DNA of 18,380 nucleotides from Gemmatimonadota bacterium (GTDB lineage Bacteria; Gemmatimonadota; Gemmatimonadetes; Gemmatimonadales; GWC2-71-9). Positions 17,049 through 18,380 of this stretch are shown here, one piece after another. The DNA lies in assembly GCA_004357415.1 (NCBI GenBank), contig SMVY01000176.1, positions 1 through 18,380 on the forward strand, in the 5' to 3' direction. The position numbers were made by a program, and so were the translations under genes. Under the pieces are notes generated by a model. It saw only the letters and a program-made list of their open reading frames with translations. It did no database searches and was not told the DNA's origin. Position 1 is the first letter of the stretch. Each line of letters starts with the position of its first letter.

Positions 17049-18136
17049 GGCTGGTAGACCACGTGGGTTTCCTCTTGGTGGGATTGAATCATGAGGATCG
17101 GCCGCGACCGCATGGGCCGAAAGTCGATCTCGCCGGTAACACCTTCATAACCCGGCCGTCCTACCCCCAACCTCTCCAGATAGCGGGTGACACGCCTACG
17201 ATCGGGACCGACCGCACGGATGGCCGCCACCGTCACCATGATGGCATCGTATACCAAGGCATCCACCGCGGACGGCTGCCGGCCTGTGAGCAACCGGAAC
17301 CGGTGGATGAACACCAGCCCGGAGGAGTCGGCGACGTCAGGATGCCAGAACACCGACAGATACACCGAATCGGCAGCAGCGCCAGCTCGCTGCAAGGCGT
17401 CGGGCATTTGGTCCGCTCCATCGCCCGCCAGTATCCGCACGTCACGAGCTCGCGCCTGCACAGCTCGGGCGAGATCCCACACTTCGGGATAGCGGGCCGC
17501 GGCCACAATCACATCCGGCTTCCCGCGGGCCAGGGACGCAGCCGCCATGGCGTCGACGTTGGAGGAGGTGTTGATCGGTACCTCGTCGATCACCTCCACC
17601 CCTAGGCGCACGAACTCCTCCACCACACCCCGGCGGAGGCCATAGCCGTACTCGTCCGTCACGAAGAACACGCTGGCGCGGCTGGCGTCGAGCTGATGGG
17701 CGGCAAATTGTGCCAGGAATGCACCCTGGAGGGAGTCGTTCGGTGCCAGCGGAAACACCCCCGGCTTCCCCTTGAGGAGCGGGGTGGTGGCGGTGGGAAC
17801 GATCAACGGAACACCGGCATCGTGGTACAGGGCGGCGGCGGTCAGCGAACTGCCGCTCGCCTCGTGCCCGACCACGGCCACCAGGTCCGGAAGAGCCAGG
17901 ACCCATTCGGCGCGGCGGAAGGTCAGGTCCGGCGAAGGGGTGGCTCTCTGATCGTGTTGCAGGAGGATGACAGGCTCTCCCTCCTGTGCCGTTTCGGCGA
18001 TCACGGCCTGGGCCACCCGTACAGCCTCCGGACTGCCAAAGACGACCCCGATGACGGCCCTCGGCTGTCCCCGATCGCAGGACAGCAGGGGCGTCCACAC
18101 CAGGGTGGCAATGACGATCCAGCGACGGCGCAACAT
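17045..18136 (-). CDS. Periplasmic-binding-protein lipoprotein, Leu/Ile/Val-receptor type (Peripla_BP_6-like)
   Basis: The 363-residue product has a short lipoprotein signal (MLRRRWIVIATLVWTPLLSC) with lipobox LLSC, Cys20 being the lipidation site. The mature part is a two-lobed type I periplasmic binding protein. Typical segments are DLVAVVGHEASGSSLTAAALYHDAGVPLI (lobe 1, about residues 84-112, with the serine-rich ligand loop), FPLAPNDSLQGAFLAQF, SRASVFFVTDEYGYGL, and VDALVYDAIMVTVAAIRAVG near the C-terminus. The ligand is not predictable; relatives bind branched-chain amino acids, amides or aromatic acids. No ABC permease or ATPase gene is present in the window. The directly downstream, overlapping gene is a sensor kinase, so it likely serves as the ligand-recognition partner of that kinase. 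ATG 18136 is chosen for the signal peptide; the longer frame gives none. No clear Shine-Dalgarno is visible. Confidence 0.85.
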   Translation of the reverse strand: MLRRRWIVIATLVWTPLLSCDRGQPRAVIGVVFGSPEAVRVAQAVIAETAQEGEPVILLQHDQRATPSPDLTFRRAEWVLALPDLVAVVGHEASGSSLTAAALYHDAGVPLIVPTATTPLLKGKPGVFPLAPNDSLQGAFLAQFAAHQLDASRASVFFVTDEYGYGLRRGVVEEFVRLGVEVIDEVPINTSSNVDAMAAASLARGKPDVIVAAARYPEVWDLARAVQARARDVRILAGDGADQMPDALQRAGAAADSVYLSVFWHPDVADSSGLVFIHRFRLLTGRQPSAVDALVYDAIMVTVAAIRAVGPDRRRVTRYLERLGVGRPGYEGVTGEIDFRPMRSRPILMIQSHQEETHVVYQP

Positions 18137-18293
18137 GGACTGGAGATTACCGGCGACACCCAGCCTCGGCAAGCCCGGGCACCTCCATGTACCGCACGTC
18201 CTTAGGAGCCAACTCCTTGCCCTGCGACCGCTTGGCGAGAACGTTATCTTCTCACCTCGAACCGAATGCCAACAGTTCCTTTGGGAGTGTGCT
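18137..18293. promoter_or_regulatory. Divergent promoter region between the binding-protein gene and sucA
   Basis: This 157-base region separates the minus-strand sensor operon from plus-strand sucA. On the plus strand TTATCTT at 18244-18250 is a candidate -10 element 43 bases before the start codon, and GGGAG at 18283-18287 is a Shine-Dalgarno six bases before GTG 18294. No clear -35 box or minus-strand promoter was recognised. Confidence 0.4.
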
Positions 18294-18380
18294 GTGGATC
18301 CCAACGTCTTCGAAACCGCCAATGCGGGCTTCGCGCAAGCGCTCTATGAGGATTTCCTGCAAGACCCCGCATCGGTGCCC
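18294..18380 (+). CDS. sucA: 2-oxoglutarate dehydrogenase E1 component, N-terminal fragment
   Basis: The window ends 29 codons into this gene. The visible residues begin MDPNVFETANAGF and continue into ALYEDFLQDPASVP, which matches the conserved N-terminal LYEDFLxDPxSV segment of SucA that binds the E2 subunit. The full enzyme is a thiamine-diphosphate decarboxylase of the tricarboxylic acid cycle. The GTG start is supported by GGGAG six bases upstream. Only the start can be annotated from this window; sucB would be expected downstream. Confidence 0.85.
   Translation, partial: MDPNVFETANAGFAQALYEDFLQDPASVP

Noticed and set aside
18137..18322. N-terminal extension of the binding-protein gene to 18322
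   Set aside because: It would bury the lipoprotein signal peptide inside the protein and overlap the sucA start. ATG 18136 gives a correct lipobox.

Overview
The window is about 18.4 kb of GC-rich bacterial chromosome, densely packed with genes on both strands. No rRNA, tRNA, CRISPR array, transposase or phage gene was seen. Start codons are mixed ATG, GTG and TTG. The mix of genes (catalase-peroxidase, fatty-acid beta-oxidation, aerobic GlpD-like oxidoreductase, 2-oxoglutarate dehydrogenase) points to an aerobic heterotroph. The start of the sucA product and the style of the exported DUF2135-like lipoprotein suggest Gemmatimonadota or a neighbouring phylum. This placement is an inference from memory of similar proteins, not a computed result.

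Layout. 1-2.2 kb: katG (+), followed by a hairpin and a 383-base gap. 2.6-4.4 kb (+): an exported SBP56-like beta-propeller protein, then a YaiI/YqxD (DUF188) protein 14 bases later. 4.4-5.7 kb (-): a RhlE-type DEAD-box helicase, convergent with the previous pair. 5.9-8.2 kb (+): a small basic protein, an unrecognised 86-residue protein, a hemolysin III/PAQR membrane protein, a two-helix small membrane protein and a peroxiredoxin-like thiol protein that is visibly less GC-rich than its surroundings. A bidirectional terminator at 8252-8276 separates this set from a minus-strand lipoprotein with a YfaP/DUF2135-like domain. 9.4-12.8 kb (-): a two-gene beta-oxidation operon, fadI-type thiolase then fadJ-type multifunctional enzyme, joined by a TGATG stop-start overlap. 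12.9-15.1 kb: a small SAM methyltransferase (-) and a divergent GlpD-like FAD protein (+) whose 5' ends overlap. 15.1-18.1 kb (-): a periplasmic-binding-protein lipoprotein translationally coupled to a hybrid sensor histidine kinase. 18.3 kb (+): the first codons of sucA.

How the genes fit together. The fad operon, the GlpD-like protein and sucA all concern aerobic lipid and central carbon oxidation. KatG and the thiol peroxidase-like protein would handle the resulting peroxide. The least ordinary unit is the LivJ-like lipoprotein fused by a 4-base overlap to a membrane hybrid kinase, with no transporter genes in view. It looks like a ligand-sensing module rather than an uptake system. The second is a GlpD homologue that lacks several family-signature residues.
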